This document shows, in pieces, positions 1 to 7,306 of a stretch of 20,757 nt of DNA (positions within the stretch are counted from its first letter, which is position 1; the number at the start of each line of letters is the position of its first letter). Source of the DNA: JBAYNS01 sp041678625 (GTDB taxonomy: Bacteria > Patescibacteriota > Gracilibacteria > Peribacterales > Peribacteraceae); NCBI GenBank assembly GCA_041678625.1, contig JBAYNS010000009.1, positions 1 through 20,757 of the forward strand, in the 5' to 3' direction. The notes beneath the pieces were generated by a model that worked only from the letters and a program-made list of their open reading frames with translations, searched no databases and had not been told where the DNA came from. Both the position numbers and the translations under genes were made by a program.

Positions 1-1
1 T

Positions 2-133
2 ATCCAAGCCAAGCTCAACAATAAAAAGTTCGTCGAGAACGCACCAGAAGAAATTGTGCAGCTCGAACGAGAGAAGCTGGAGAGTGCTCAATCAAAGCTT
101 AAGAAGATAGAGGAGAGACTGAAGACTTTGTAG
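2..133 (+). CDS. valS: Valyl-tRNA synthetase, C-terminal end (partial)
   Basis: Only the last 43 codons before a TAG stop lie in the window; the gene continues upstream of base 1. The translation contains FVENAPEEIVQLEREKLE followed by a lysine/glutamate-rich helix. This matches the end of the valyl-tRNA synthetase tRNA-arm coiled coil, whose usual form is KFVxNAPxxVVxxEREKL. The enzyme charges tRNA-Val in the cytoplasm, and this two-helix arm contacts the tRNA. The catalytic core is not visible, so the call rests on this tail alone, but the motif is distinctive. A 67-base gap separates it from the next gene on the same strand, and I see no clear terminator in it. Confidence 0.8.
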   Translation: MQAKLNNKKFVENAPEEIVQLEREKLESAQSKLKKIEERLKTL

Positions 134-200
134 TGTTTTCAAATTCCTCTCTTCCAGAAATCGACTTTAGGTTTTTTGCTGCAGAACTTCTCGCTATATT

Positions 201-2735
201 GTGTATGTGCTAGTTCCAAACGAAAAAACCAGACGGTTCCTTGTGGAGTACTGCTTACTCGGTGGTATTTTTGTCGTTGCCCCAACTCTTTTTCTTATCA
301 TGCAATTTAAAGAGTTGCGTTTTGCTGATCTCATTGTTGTTCTCGTGTCCTTTGGCTCGGTGTTCTGTGGGGTTGTTGTAGCAATGTTTTTACTGTGTCG
401 ATACTCCACTTGTCGTCTTGCTCTGTTCAATATAGCTGCTGCGTACTACATGCTCTTGGTGGTATTCGTCCTCTACTACTTGAAGGTAGGTACAAAATTC
501 AACTGGTACTTTTTCATGGATTCTTATCGGGAAGCAGTACCGACTGCACTAGCATATGTAGGTACGTGGTATGCGGTAGGTCTCGGTATTTTTTTGTTGG
601 GCGTGTATATTTTTTGTTTGGGATTATGGAGGAGGATGTATCACACAATCTGTGAATGTGGCTCGAAACGATTGTGCTTGTATTGCGCCAGCACGCTCCT
701 ATGTTTTCTATTGTTTATGATTTTGTTTCATATACCCACAGCGCATAGTTTTGTTATGTACAACATGCGTGGTGATTTACATACAAATCGCGATGCTATT
801 CCTACCTACTTCACCGACAATTCAAAATTCATAACGGATTCACGTGAGAATGTATTCATTGTGCAAATGGAATCGGGTAATAGTCTCGCACTTTCTGGCA
901 GAGCCGTTGTGAATGGTGAATTCTATACAGGGGACTACATGCCGGAACTGCGAACTATTGCCAAAGATGGCGTCTTCTTCCCATATTTTTGGGGAAATTC
1001 CATGCAATCCCATCGGGGGCAGGCGAGCATCCTCTGCGGTATTGCGGGGAATCTCAGTAAGCCATTCCATTACCGACCAGAAGAGATTCCTACACCGTGT
1101 TTGCCAGAAATTCTGCAATCTTCCGGTTATTCCACGGTGTTTCTGCGTGCATCGAACAATCCGGAATTCCAGAATATTGCCTCATTCGTTTCTTCTATTG
1201 GTATGGAGGATGTGCAAGTTGGTGACATGATGCATGCCGATGATCCTATTGTAGGAATGGGCTACGACGATTGTACATTCGTTGAGCGGTCATTCGAGTA
1301 TCTTCATAACCAGTATGCAGATCCTCAAGGTCTCTTTGTGTATTTTGAGTTCATCATGAACCATGCACCATTTACTTCGTATAGTGGTTACGATGATATA
1401 CGTGCATTCAATCCGCCGCAGAATTTTACTGAGCAGTATCTCAATGGTGCACTCATTCAGGATCATTGCATGGCAAAATTCTATGAGGCGTTCAACAAAT
1501 ATGCTCCGGAGAATACACATCTTCTCATTCTTTCGGATCATTCTTGGCCCATTGGGATTAATGGTGGGAACATAGCGAATGAGCGTGGTGCATATACAGA
1601 GAATTTTCTGATGCCTTTCGTGTATATTCCGCCTCGCAGTCGTCGTGAAGAGTTTCAGATTGGTGCCGTGACGATGACGCCAAATCACAGTCAAACAGAC
1701 ATTATTCCTACCATATTTGAACTCCTTAATGGAACCAACTATCAAAACTCTTTTGTCTATGATTTGCATCATTCGGGAGCACCACCACCATCTTCCTATG
1801 AAATGTGTCATGTGCTTGTGCAACCATACGACGAAATGCAGATTGCAGTTGTGAAGGATTTGCAGAAATATACGTATCATGCCTCTACGGGAATGCTCGA
1901 ATATGCAGATCTGAGCCAGGATCTTCTGGAGCGGGAACACACTGTTATAGGAGAAAATATTTCTTATGAGGATTTCATAAATCACTACTACTGTTCGCGC
2001 TATATAGAGGAAGCCAGTCAGCAAATTCCTTTCTCTTCTCAAAATGACACACAATCCTATTCTCTATATTTCAGCTCCAATGCTGGTCCATCTACGATGG
2101 CTGTAAAATCCCTTAAGTACAGATTACCAATGTCTTTTACCGTAGAAGCGACGGTGCAGCCAGAAGATGTAGCCCCCACTTTTGTTGTTAGTGCATTGCA
2201 GGGTAGTGAATTAGGGCTTGGTTTGGGTATTGATGAAAAAGGATACTGGTTTTTTGGTCTACGCAACAATGATGGTTTGGCAGGTGTACGGTCATTACAA
2301 CCAGCTGATAATGGGGTTACGGTTCACCTTGCAGGTGTGTACGACGATGATTCTGTTCGTTTGTATGTGGATGGTATCTTACAAAAAGAAACGTATGTAC
2401 ACCCTAATATATGGCATTCCTACCAACCATTTTTTGTTGGTGCGGTTATGAAGAATATACCTTGGAGGAAACCTCTCTTGGTGTTCCATGGACATATTGA
2501 TGAGGTACGTTTTTCTAATAGAGCGGTATACAAAAAAGATTTTGTACCTCCAGATCTTCTTGAGAGCAATCAATACACTTTGGCATTGTTTCATTTTAAC
2601 GAAGGCTACGGTGATTTCGTTTACGATGCATCAGGCAACAACCACCACGGCTATTTGGTTGTTGGAGAAAAAACACATTCCTTCATTGAAGGAATTACGT
2701 GGGCGCCTCAATTACTCCCTGCAAATGATTTGTAG
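201..2735 (+). CDS. Membrane-anchored LTA-synthase/sulfatase-like enzyme with C-terminal LamG-like domain
   Basis: This 844-residue protein has about five membrane helices in residues 12-180, then an extracytoplasmic alkaline-phosphatase/sulfatase-fold domain at roughly 215-545. Visible metal-site motifs are MESG (E224), MQSHRG with S270 where LtaS-type enzymes have the nucleophilic Thr, NHAP (H388) and LSDHS (D446, H447). The family transfers phosphoglycerol or phosphoethanolamine groups to envelope glycans or lipids; the substrate here is unknown. Residues about 640-835 look like a concanavalin A/LamG-fold domain (RLYVDGILQKE, HIDEVRFSNRAV, LALFHFNEGYGD), which LtaS lacks and which probably binds carbohydrate. 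The start is GTG at 201, with no Shine-Dalgarno. A TATATT directly precedes it, so GTG 207 (TATATT-N6-GTG) is a credible leaderless alternative. The 3' end overlaps the convergent gene by 41 bp. The gene looks more AT-rich than its neighbours. Confidence 0.8.
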   Translation: MYVLVPNEKTRRFLVEYCLLGGIFVVAPTLFLIMQFKELRFADLIVVLVSFGSVFCGVVVAMFLLCRYSTCRLALFNIAAAYYMLLVVFVLYYLKVGTKFNWYFFMDSYREAVPTALAYVGTWYAVGLGIFLLGVYIFCLGLWRRMYHTICECGSKRLCLYCASTLLCFLLFMILFHIPTAHSFVMYNMRGDLHTNRDAIPTYFTDNSKFITDSRENVFIVQMESGNSLALSGRAVVNGEFYTGDYMPELRTIAKDGVFFPYFWGNSMQSHRGQASILCGIAGNLSKPFHYRPEEIPTPCLPEILQSSGYSTVFLRASNNPEFQNIASFVSSIGMEDVQVGDMMHADDPIVGMGYDDCTFVERSFEYLHNQYADPQGLFVYFEFIMNHAPFTSYSGYDDIRAFNPPQNFTEQYLNGALIQDHCMAKFYEAFNKYAPENTHLLILSDHSWPIGINGGNIANERGAYTENFLMPFVYIPPRSRREEFQIGAVTMTPNHSQTDIIPTIFELLNGTNYQNSFVYDLHHSGAPPPSSYEMCHVLVQPYDEMQIAVVKDLQKYTYHASTGMLEYADLSQDLLEREHTVIGENISYEDFINHYYCSRYIEEASQQIPFSSQNDTQSYSLYFSSNAGPSTMAVKSLKYRLPMSFTVEATVQPEDVAPTFVVSALQGSELGLGLGIDEKGYWFFGLRNNDGLAGVRSLQPADNGVTVHLAGVYDDDSVRLYVDGILQKETYVHPNIWHSYQPFFVGAVMKNIPWRKPLLVFHGHIDEVRFSNRAVYKKDFVPPDLLESNQYTLALFHFNEGYGDFVYDASGNNHHGYLVVGEKTHSFIEGITWAPQLLPANDL

Positions 2736-3282
2736 TTTTTTTGGATGGAGATGTCCTATTGTTCTTATCATTTTTCCACATATTTCCCCATCCTTTCAGG
2801 AGAGTGCCTCCTTTTGCTTCTGTATGTAGAACCCAAATAGCTGCAGCCAAAAAGAAGAGCTCGCAACCCAAGGCAATGGGGTGAATGTAGTATCTATAAA
2901 GGTCGTGCAATAAGTGAACATCTGTCCATGGCCAGATGTTCAGTGAAATCAGCTTATTGCTGAAAGGGAAAAAGAGTTTTGTTCCGATGCTATCCAATGT
3001 ATCCGTGAGTACATGTAACCATCCACTGACGAGAAAAGAGATGCTGGCTCGTTTGTTATACAGAAATACAGGAGTTGCAATCACCAACATGCCCATGAGT
3101 GAATGTGACCAACCGAAGAGTATCATGCGATGAATATCACGGTTGCCGGTAAGAGTCATCAGAACTTTGCTCATGCCCCAACCATCTGGTGCATATGCAC
3201 CAATCAGTAACCATCGGAAATTCAGCCATGGATATGATTTTTTAAGCAAAAATTGTTCTGTAAAATGTGCAGTGACTGACAT
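2695..3282 (-). CDS. YdjM/DUF457-family membrane-bound metal-dependent hydrolase-like protein
   Basis: This 195-residue protein has about four hydrophobic segments. Its ordered His/Asp signature is typical of the DUF457 (YdjM) family: H6 near the start, APDGWG (D33), GWSHS (H60) and GWLHVLTDTLDSIG (H90, D94), followed by FFPFS. The family is annotated as inner-membrane metal-dependent hydrolases by motif; no substrate is established. In E. coli ydjM is a LexA-regulated gene, and here the gene lies just downstream of lexA on the same strand. No lexA-type palindrome sits at its own promoter, however. The lysine-rich tail after residue 155 is probably cytoplasmic. The last 41 bp overlap the convergent sulfatase gene. 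The ATG at 3282 has no Shine-Dalgarno, but a promoter-like pair lies just upstream. Confidence 0.7.
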   Translation of the reverse strand: MSVTAHFTEQFLLKKSYPWLNFRWLLIGAYAPDGWGMSKVLMTLTGNRDIHRMILFGWSHSLMGMLVIATPVFLYNKRASISFLVSGWLHVLTDTLDSIGTKLFFPFSNKLISLNIWPWTDVHLLHDLYRYYIHPIALGCELFFLAAAIWVLHTEAKGGTLLKGWGNMWKNDKNNRTSPSKKTTNHLQGVIEAPT

Positions 3283-3290
3283 GTGCTCGT

Positions 3291-3319
3291 AGAGTATCGA
3301 CCTTTCTTTTTCTGAGCAA
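3291..3319 (-). promoter_or_regulatory. Candidate promoter for the YdjM-like gene
   Basis: On the minus strand TTGCTC (3314-3319) is followed after exactly 17 nt by TACTCT (3291-3296). The -10 ends 8 nt before the ATG at 3282, so the transcript would begin at or next to the start codon. Both hexamers keep the most conserved sigma-70 positions but are imperfect. Confidence 0.4.
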
Positions 3320-3358
3320 TTCCTATTGTTCGTTGAAGAAGATACTTCATTCGCCTTC

Positions 3359-3376
3359 GCCTCGTGTATGCGAGGC
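3359..3376. other. Short hairpin between lexA and the YdjM-like gene
   Basis: GCCTCG and CGAGGC form a 6-bp stem around a 6-nt loop. No T-run follows in the lexA direction, so it is not a convincing terminator. Confidence 0.3.
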
Positions 3377-3429
3377 TACGCAGATTTTTCTCTATGAGGC
3401 GCTAGGATGAGGAAGATACCGTGCGTCTG

Positions 3430-3441
3430 CCTGCCGGCAGG
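3430..3441. repeat. 12-bp perfect palindrome CCTGCCGGCAGG
   Basis: This is a self-complementary GC-rich 12-mer in the lexA 3' flank. I found no second full copy in the window. Such short palindromes can be dispersed genome repeats or restriction/methylation-related sites, but nothing here decides which. Confidence 0.5.
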
Positions 3442-3459
3442 TAAGCTGGTGGAACTTCA

Positions 3460-4068
3460 TTAATACCGGCGCACCACGCCGCGAACAATACCTGCCACTT
3501 GTAATTCTTCCAGAGCGTACATATCGGGGTATTCAGGATTCTCTGCCTGTAGATAGTACTTACCCTTATCGCGCTTCAGGCGTTTGAGAGTGAATTCGCC
3601 ATCCAGAACGCCTACCACAATCTCGCCAGCTTTTGGCTCTACGTCGCGTTCGACTACCACTAAATCACCTTCAAAGATACCTGCGTTGATCATGCTGTCG
3701 CCACGCACACGCAGTAAGAATGTTGAAGCGGGCTTCTTCACGATGTAGCTCTCCAACGTCACCATCTCCTCTGCATGTTCCTCTGCAGCGGTAGCAAACC
3801 CCGCAGAAATAGGTCCAAAGAGCGGTAACATCAGCGGTTCTAAATGTGTTGTTTCGGAATCGGGGGAATCAATAATTTTGATACGTCCTTTAGGATCTTT
3901 TTCCAGTTGCCCTTCCCGGACGAGTGCATTCACCACTTTAGCGACGGCATTCTTGGAACGTACGCCGAAAGCGAGTGCGAGGTCAGAAAGAGACGGTGAG
4001 TATCCGCGCTTATGCTGAAATTCGCGAACGTAATTGAGCACAGTGCGTTGGTGTGGCGTGAGCGTCAT
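3460..4068 (-). CDS. lexA: LexA repressor
   Basis: The 202 residues match the normal LexA length. An N-terminal winged helix-turn-helix (about 1-65, beginning LTPHQRTVLNYV and containing GYSPSLSDLALAFGV) is followed by an S24 autoprotease domain. The cleavage site is A89-G90 (ISAGFA). The catalytic serine is S125 in RGDSM, and the catalytic lysine is K162 in FTLKRLK. All residues needed for RecA-stimulated self-cleavage are present, so this should be a functional DNA-damage repressor. It starts at ATG 4068, about 19-20 nt below a palindrome covering its own -10 element, which implies autorepression. There is no Shine-Dalgarno; the leader carries CCCCC instead. No other recognised SOS gene lies in the window except possibly the downstream YdjM-like gene. 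Confidence 0.95.
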   Translation of the reverse strand: MTLTPHQRTVLNYVREFQHKRGYSPSLSDLALAFGVRSKNAVAKVVNALVREGQLEKDPKGRIKIIDSPDSETTHLEPLMLPLFGPISAGFATAAEEHAEEMVTLESYIVKKPASTFLLRVRGDSMINAGIFEGDLVVVERDVEPKAGEIVVGVLDGEFTLKRLKRDKGKYYLQAENPEYPDMYALEELQVAGIVRGVVRRY

Positions 4069-4086
4069 AAACAGTTGGGGGACGGG

Positions 4087-4108
4087 CGTACACCATAATA
4101 GGTGTACG
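4087..4108. promoter_or_regulatory. Palindromic operator on the lexA -10 element (candidate LexA box)
   Basis: CGTACACC (4087-4094) and GGTGTACG (4101-4108) are perfect 8-bp inverted arms around a 6-nt AT spacer, and that spacer is itself the -10 hexamer. A repressor bound here would block RNA polymerase directly. The position in front of lexA makes LexA the obvious ligand. The sequence differs from the E. coli (CTG-N10-CAG) and Bacillus (CGAAC-N4-GTTCG) boxes. Confidence 0.7.
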
Positions 4109-4123
4109 ACCGTGCACAGTCAA
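4095..4123 (-). promoter_or_regulatory. lexA promoter (-35 TTGACT, 17-nt spacer, -10 TATTAT)
   Basis: Reading the minus strand, TTGACT (4118-4123) is separated by exactly 17 nt from TATTAT (4095-4100). Each is one mismatch from the sigma-70 consensus. The -35 lies in one copy of a direct repeat CTCTTGAC (4119-4126 and 4131-4138, 12-bp period). Predicted transcription starts near 4088, giving a leader of about 20 nt. Confidence 0.75.
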
Positions 4124-4164
4124 GAGTCCCGTCAAGAGATTTCTTTCTGAGTAATTGCCCATTG

Positions 4165-5112
4165 TCACAATTCCTCCGCTTTTTGTTCCGGTGTCAGTTC
4201 GATTACATCAAGCTCTTTGAGCTTGCTCAATTCCATATACGTGAGTGTCCAGATGGTCTGCTTAAAGACCGAGAGATATGCAAAGAAGTAACTCGCGATA
4301 CCGATGAGGATAACTGCCAGAATGCCACCAATGCTCCATGCCACAATGTGTGGCAGGAATAGCGTGAACAGGAATCCGATACCCAGCGCGATGCCCGGTA
4401 TCAGGATGACCATGATTAAGTTAAGGAAAACGCGAAGAATGATGACAAAAGAAAGGAGCAGCAGAAACACCACATGTCCTAAGTAACTGATGACGAGTTT
4501 AAAACTGTGTTTAAGAGCTCTACCGATACCGATTTTGTTATTATCCTCGTCCCGGTAGATTACAACGGCTTCCTCCGCAAAGATGAAAAAGAATTGCATG
4601 ACAAGCGTAGCCAGATAGAACACGATAAGTATCGTAATGCCGATGGGGGCCATATCTCCGGTGTAACGCAAAAGCAAAGAAATCATGGTGATGACTGTTG
4701 CGATCCTCCCAAGCAAGAACACTTCATGAATGGCAAAAATAGGGAAGAAGTTATAAATGGCGAGCACCAATCCGCCTTTTACCTCTTCTTTGTTGTACGC
4801 TTTGGCAGCAAGACCAATGATGGCGCCCTTGGCCAGGTTCGGGAAAAGCCACTCGATAATGAGTGCCAGAATCAGCGTGACAATGAAGGTGATGAAAAAC
4901 CAGAGTGGTACGTGCTCGAGTATGGTTGCTTCTACCGTAAAAAACCCGATGGGGTCTCCTTCTAGATAGGAAATCAGGAACCACACCTGATAGATGAGGA
5001 GCTTTAAATTCAGCAGTGTTTCTAATGCTGCAGAAACGTAACCCCAGCGGCGTACTTGACGCTCTTTTTTCGTGATAGCCCACGCCTTTGCAATGATTTC
5101 ACGCGGTGTCAT
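4165..5112 (-). CDS. Multi-pass membrane protein of unknown function, coupled to LCP gene
   Basis: This 315-residue protein is mostly hydrophobic. Likely membrane segments are at about 27-48, 66-92, 115-147, 155-180, 205-250 and 258-285. Some are long enough for two helices. The charged N-terminus (ITKKERQVRRW) and C-terminus (LTPEQKAEEL) are probably cytoplasmic. I see no catalytic motif and do not recognise the family; the overall shape resembles uncharacterised membrane proteins common in Patescibacteria. Its ATG overlaps the stop of the upstream LCP gene by four bases (ATGA), so the two are almost certainly translationally coupled. A partner role in wall-polymer attachment or export is reasonable but is inference from that coupling only. 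Confidence 0.7.
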   Translation of the reverse strand: MTPREIIAKAWAITKKERQVRRWGYVSAALETLLNLKLLIYQVWFLISYLEGDPIGFFTVEATILEHVPLWFFITFIVTLILALIIEWLFPNLAKGAIIGLAAKAYNKEEVKGGLVLAIYNFFPIFAIHEVFLLGRIATVITMISLLLRYTGDMAPIGITILIVFYLATLVMQFFFIFAEEAVVIYRDEDNNKIGIGRALKHSFKLVISYLGHVVFLLLLSFVIILRVFLNLIMVILIPGIALGIGFLFTLFLPHIVAWSIGGILAVILIGIASYFFAYLSVFKQTIWTLTYMELSKLKELDVIELTPEQKAEEL

Positions 5113-6641
5113 TCGTTTGCGAAGATAAGATCCTGCAGAGGACGGTACTCGTAGTCTGTACCAAGAACAATGGTTACAGTCCGCATCTCCTCCGCAGGCA
5201 AAGTAGGCATTGATTGATTGTCTACGGTAAGCAGGGAAGAGAAGAAGTCACTTACAATCGCAGCATCTTCATTCTGAGCAGCAACAAACGTTTTTGTTTG
5301 TTCGGGCAATGACGCATTTGCCACAGTGTCCACGACAAAGCCGTAGCGAGTGAGTTCTGTGGCCAGCCGGCGAGCAGCACCGCTTTTTGCTCCCGCATTG
5401 AGCACCGCAATGGTGGGATGAGCCAGGTAAACCGATCGCGTATCAATGAGCAAACGCTTAAGAGCGCGGATTTGTTTCCATGTTACGGGGAATTCCGGCA
5501 TGGAAACAGGGAGCATGACTGAGGCACCGTCGAACAAATCACGAGGTGGGTCGTACAAGAATCCGCCTGGTTCTATGAAAGCGTCATACAGTGCATTGCG
5601 ATCATTGAGCTGCATCGTAATGATTTTCCCCATATCGATGGAATCCGCAAAGGCAGCCAGTCCGATGAGCTCGCGGATGCCCAGAGTTGTTTCTACGTTT
5701 TCTTTAAAGATCGTTAAAAAGTTGATAATAACATTGGGATTCTTCTGTAATTTCTCTTCGCGTGCCTTGGCAACCATGGCGCGGATAAGCTGTTGTTGCC
5801 GCTCAGAGCGGTCAAAATCGCTTGTGGTGTGACGGCTCCGTGCGTACTTGAGCGCAGTGGCTCCATTCAGATGTTGATCTCCTTTCTCGATAACGAACGG
5901 ATCGAACCCATAGTTTTCGTCAGGGTATTGTTCATCCACAATATCGTACGGCACGGTGATATCCACTCCGCCAATAGCATCCACTGCTTCTTTAAATGCC
6001 GTGAAGTCCACCTTGATTACTCCATGAATTTCCATTTCCATGGTGCGGCCGATTTCCGCACCAAATTCCCGGATTGCTTCAACAGATGCTTCTTCATCAC
6101 TCAAGCCTTTACTGTGTTTTAGATATCCTTTGTAGTCCCGGTAGAATGTATTGAGTTTGCCATCTCCCATCTTCTCTGTACTCAGGAAGTAGAGATCACG
6201 CGGAAAGGAGAGCAACACCGTACCATGGGTCTTTTTCGGGTCCAGACTTGCTAGGATAATAGTATCCACCAGATCCTTGCCGTCGTGATCCGCGTCGCCC
6301 TGTCCCAGAAGGAGCAAGTTTGTGAAACCGTTTTCATCCGTTGCGGGTGCTGTACCTGTCACCGATGCAATTTGTGCGAGTGAGAATATACGAACAGAGA
6401 GCAGGGCTTTTGCTACACCGGCCAGAATGAAGAGTGCACAGAAAATCGCAATGAGCACTAGCAGAGTCTTTTTGAGCAGGTGTATCCGATGCTGTTTCTC
6501 CTTCTGCTCATCATGGCGTTTCTTCCAGTCTTCGTACCAATGTATGAGTGGCCGGCTGAATTCCAGCGTATTCACCATCACCGCTTTCCACGGAAAGCGA
6601 CGCTTGGTCTTGCTCTCAAGCTTACGGATTGTGAACGACAT
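5109..6641 (-). CDS. LytR-CpsA-Psr (LCP) family protein with C-terminal LytR_C domain
   Basis: The 510 residues comprise a basic cytoplasmic N-terminus (1-55), one membrane anchor (about 56-80), an extracytoplasmic LCP domain (about 105-300) and a LytR_C domain (about 403-495, starting with HPTIAVLNAGAKSGAARRLA). LCP hallmarks are DTIILASLDP, LSFPRDLYF (R148, D149), KLNTFY, GGVDITVPYDI and YARSRHTTSDFDRSERQQ (R268, R270, R278, R281). The family transfers undecaprenyl-linked glycopolymers onto peptidoglycan or surface proteins at the outer face of the membrane. With the sulfatase-like enzyme and the FN3 protein, it indicates a decorated wall. The start at ATG 6641 has no Shine-Dalgarno and lies 7 nt below a TACACT element, so the mRNA may be leaderless. 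The gene is coupled by an ATGA overlap to the membrane protein downstream. Confidence 0.9.
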   Translation of the reverse strand: MSFTIRKLESKTKRRFPWKAVMVNTLEFSRPLIHWYEDWKKRHDEQKEKQHRIHLLKKTLLVLIAIFCALFILAGVAKALLSVRIFSLAQIASVTGTAPATDENGFTNLLLLGQGDADHDGKDLVDTIILASLDPKKTHGTVLLSFPRDLYFLSTEKMGDGKLNTFYRDYKGYLKHSKGLSDEEASVEAIREFGAEIGRTMEMEIHGVIKVDFTAFKEAVDAIGGVDITVPYDIVDEQYPDENYGFDPFVIEKGDQHLNGATALKYARSRHTTSDFDRSERQQQLIRAMVAKAREEKLQKNPNVIINFLTIFKENVETTLGIRELIGLAAFADSIDMGKIITMQLNDRNALYDAFIEPGGFLYDPPRDLFDGASVMLPVSMPEFPVTWKQIRALKRLLIDTRSVYLAHPTIAVLNAGAKSGAARRLATELTRYGFVVDTVANASLPEQTKTFVAAQNEDAAIVSDFFSSLLTVDNQSMPTLPAEEMRTVTIVLGTDYEYRPLQDLIFANE

Positions 6642-6648
6642 TGCGCAC

Positions 6649-6678
6649 AGTGTAGCGGATTCTTTCTGTAAATGTGAG
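6649..6678 (-). promoter_or_regulatory. Candidate promoter of the LCP operon (near-leaderless)
   Basis: On the minus strand TACACT (6649-6654) ends 7 nt before the LCP ATG. A weak -35 CTCACA (6673-6678) stands 18 nt upstream. If used, transcription would start on the ATG itself. Confidence 0.35.
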
Positions 6679-6747
6679 GAGAAAATAGACCACTTTCTCG
6701 GTCTTTTTCAGTTCTTTGTGCTGTTTAAATATTCTGTATTACATGCA

Positions 6748-7188
6748 TTAGGTCATTCGTCTTTTTGGCCAGAGCATCAGAGTACTCGCTATGAGTAGTA
6801 CGAAGGAGATTATGCGCAAAAGTGGTATGTGCGGTGCCAGTGTAAGCAGACTCAGACTTGTGCCAAATATGGTGAATGGCAGTAGTAAACAAGCCGGGCA
6901 GAGCAGTGTCACAGCACCAAGAGCGCCGGCGATCGCGCTTGCACGGCGGGTTCCTACAGGGCAGGTTCCCTGTTTTCTGCGCCACGCAAAAAGCCCCATA
7001 TTCAGGGCAAAGAGCAGAATGAGTAGTGCAGTGAAGAGCATTTCCCCTTGTGTTGGCAACGGACGCGGCGGACTCCAGATCCATGCAGCACAATATCCCA
7101 ATTCCCATGTAAAAAAGATTCCCAGAACAAGGGTGGTACTCCAGAAAGAAATCCAGAACGATTTGCTATGCAGAAAGGGGAGTGGCAT
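6748..7188 (-). CDS. Small four-helix membrane protein with CPxC motif, function unknown
   Basis: I chose ATG 7188 (146 residues). The longer frame up to 7329 runs into the end of rplL and adds a non-hydrophobic stretch that looks like translated intergenic DNA. Hydrophobic segments are at about 11-31, 48-70, 83-106 and 118-140. Cysteines occur at C33, C76 (TCPVG), C97 and C100 (LLCPAC), so a CPxC pair lies in or beside the third helix. This could bind metal or take part in thiol redox reactions, as in MerT-like or CcdA-like carriers. I do not recognise the family, and this is only a motif observation. A TATACT element lies 6 nt before the ATG and there is no Shine-Dalgarno, suggesting its own leaderless transcript below rplL. 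Confidence 0.6.
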   Translation of the reverse strand: MPLPFLHSKSFWISFWSTTLVLGIFFTWELGYCAAWIWSPPRPLPTQGEMLFTALLILLFALNMGLFAWRRKQGTCPVGTRRASAIAGALGAVTLLCPACLLLPFTIFGTSLSLLTLAPHIPLLRIISFVLLIASTLMLWPKRRMT

Positions 7189-7194
7189 GAGTAG

Positions 7195-7200
7195 AGTATA
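7195..7200 (-). promoter_or_regulatory. -10-like element 6 nt before the CPxC membrane protein
   Basis: TATACT on the minus strand is separated from the ATG at 7188 by six bases. No good -35 is seen (TGGTCT at 18 nt is poor). The spacing fits a leaderless mRNA. Confidence 0.3.
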
Positions 7201-7245
7201 GGGTGCACTTTGGGGTAAAGACCAGTGCTTGCCTTCTGTGCATAT

Positions 7246-7276
7246 GCAAGAACCTGCCGGGTGATTATCCAGCAGG
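7246..7276 (-). terminator. Hairpin after rplL, possible terminator
   Basis: On the minus strand CCTGCTGG and CCGGCAGG (7269-7276 and 7253-7260) form an 8-bp stem with one G-U pair and an 8-nt loop. A short TTCTT follows. It lies about 30 bases beyond the rplL stop. The weak U-tract makes termination uncertain. Confidence 0.4.
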
Positions 7277-7306
7277 ATCCTGTGCATTATTGAAGGAGTT
7301 CGTCTC

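Noticed and set aside
1290..2054. 254-codon open frame on the minus strand
   Set aside because: It lies wholly antisense to the sulfatase-like gene. Its translation is rich in Arg, His, Ile and Cys with no domain, and it has no ribosome binding site.
3359..3376. Hairpin as a lexA terminator
   Set aside because: The stem is only 6 bp and no T-run follows in the lexA direction.
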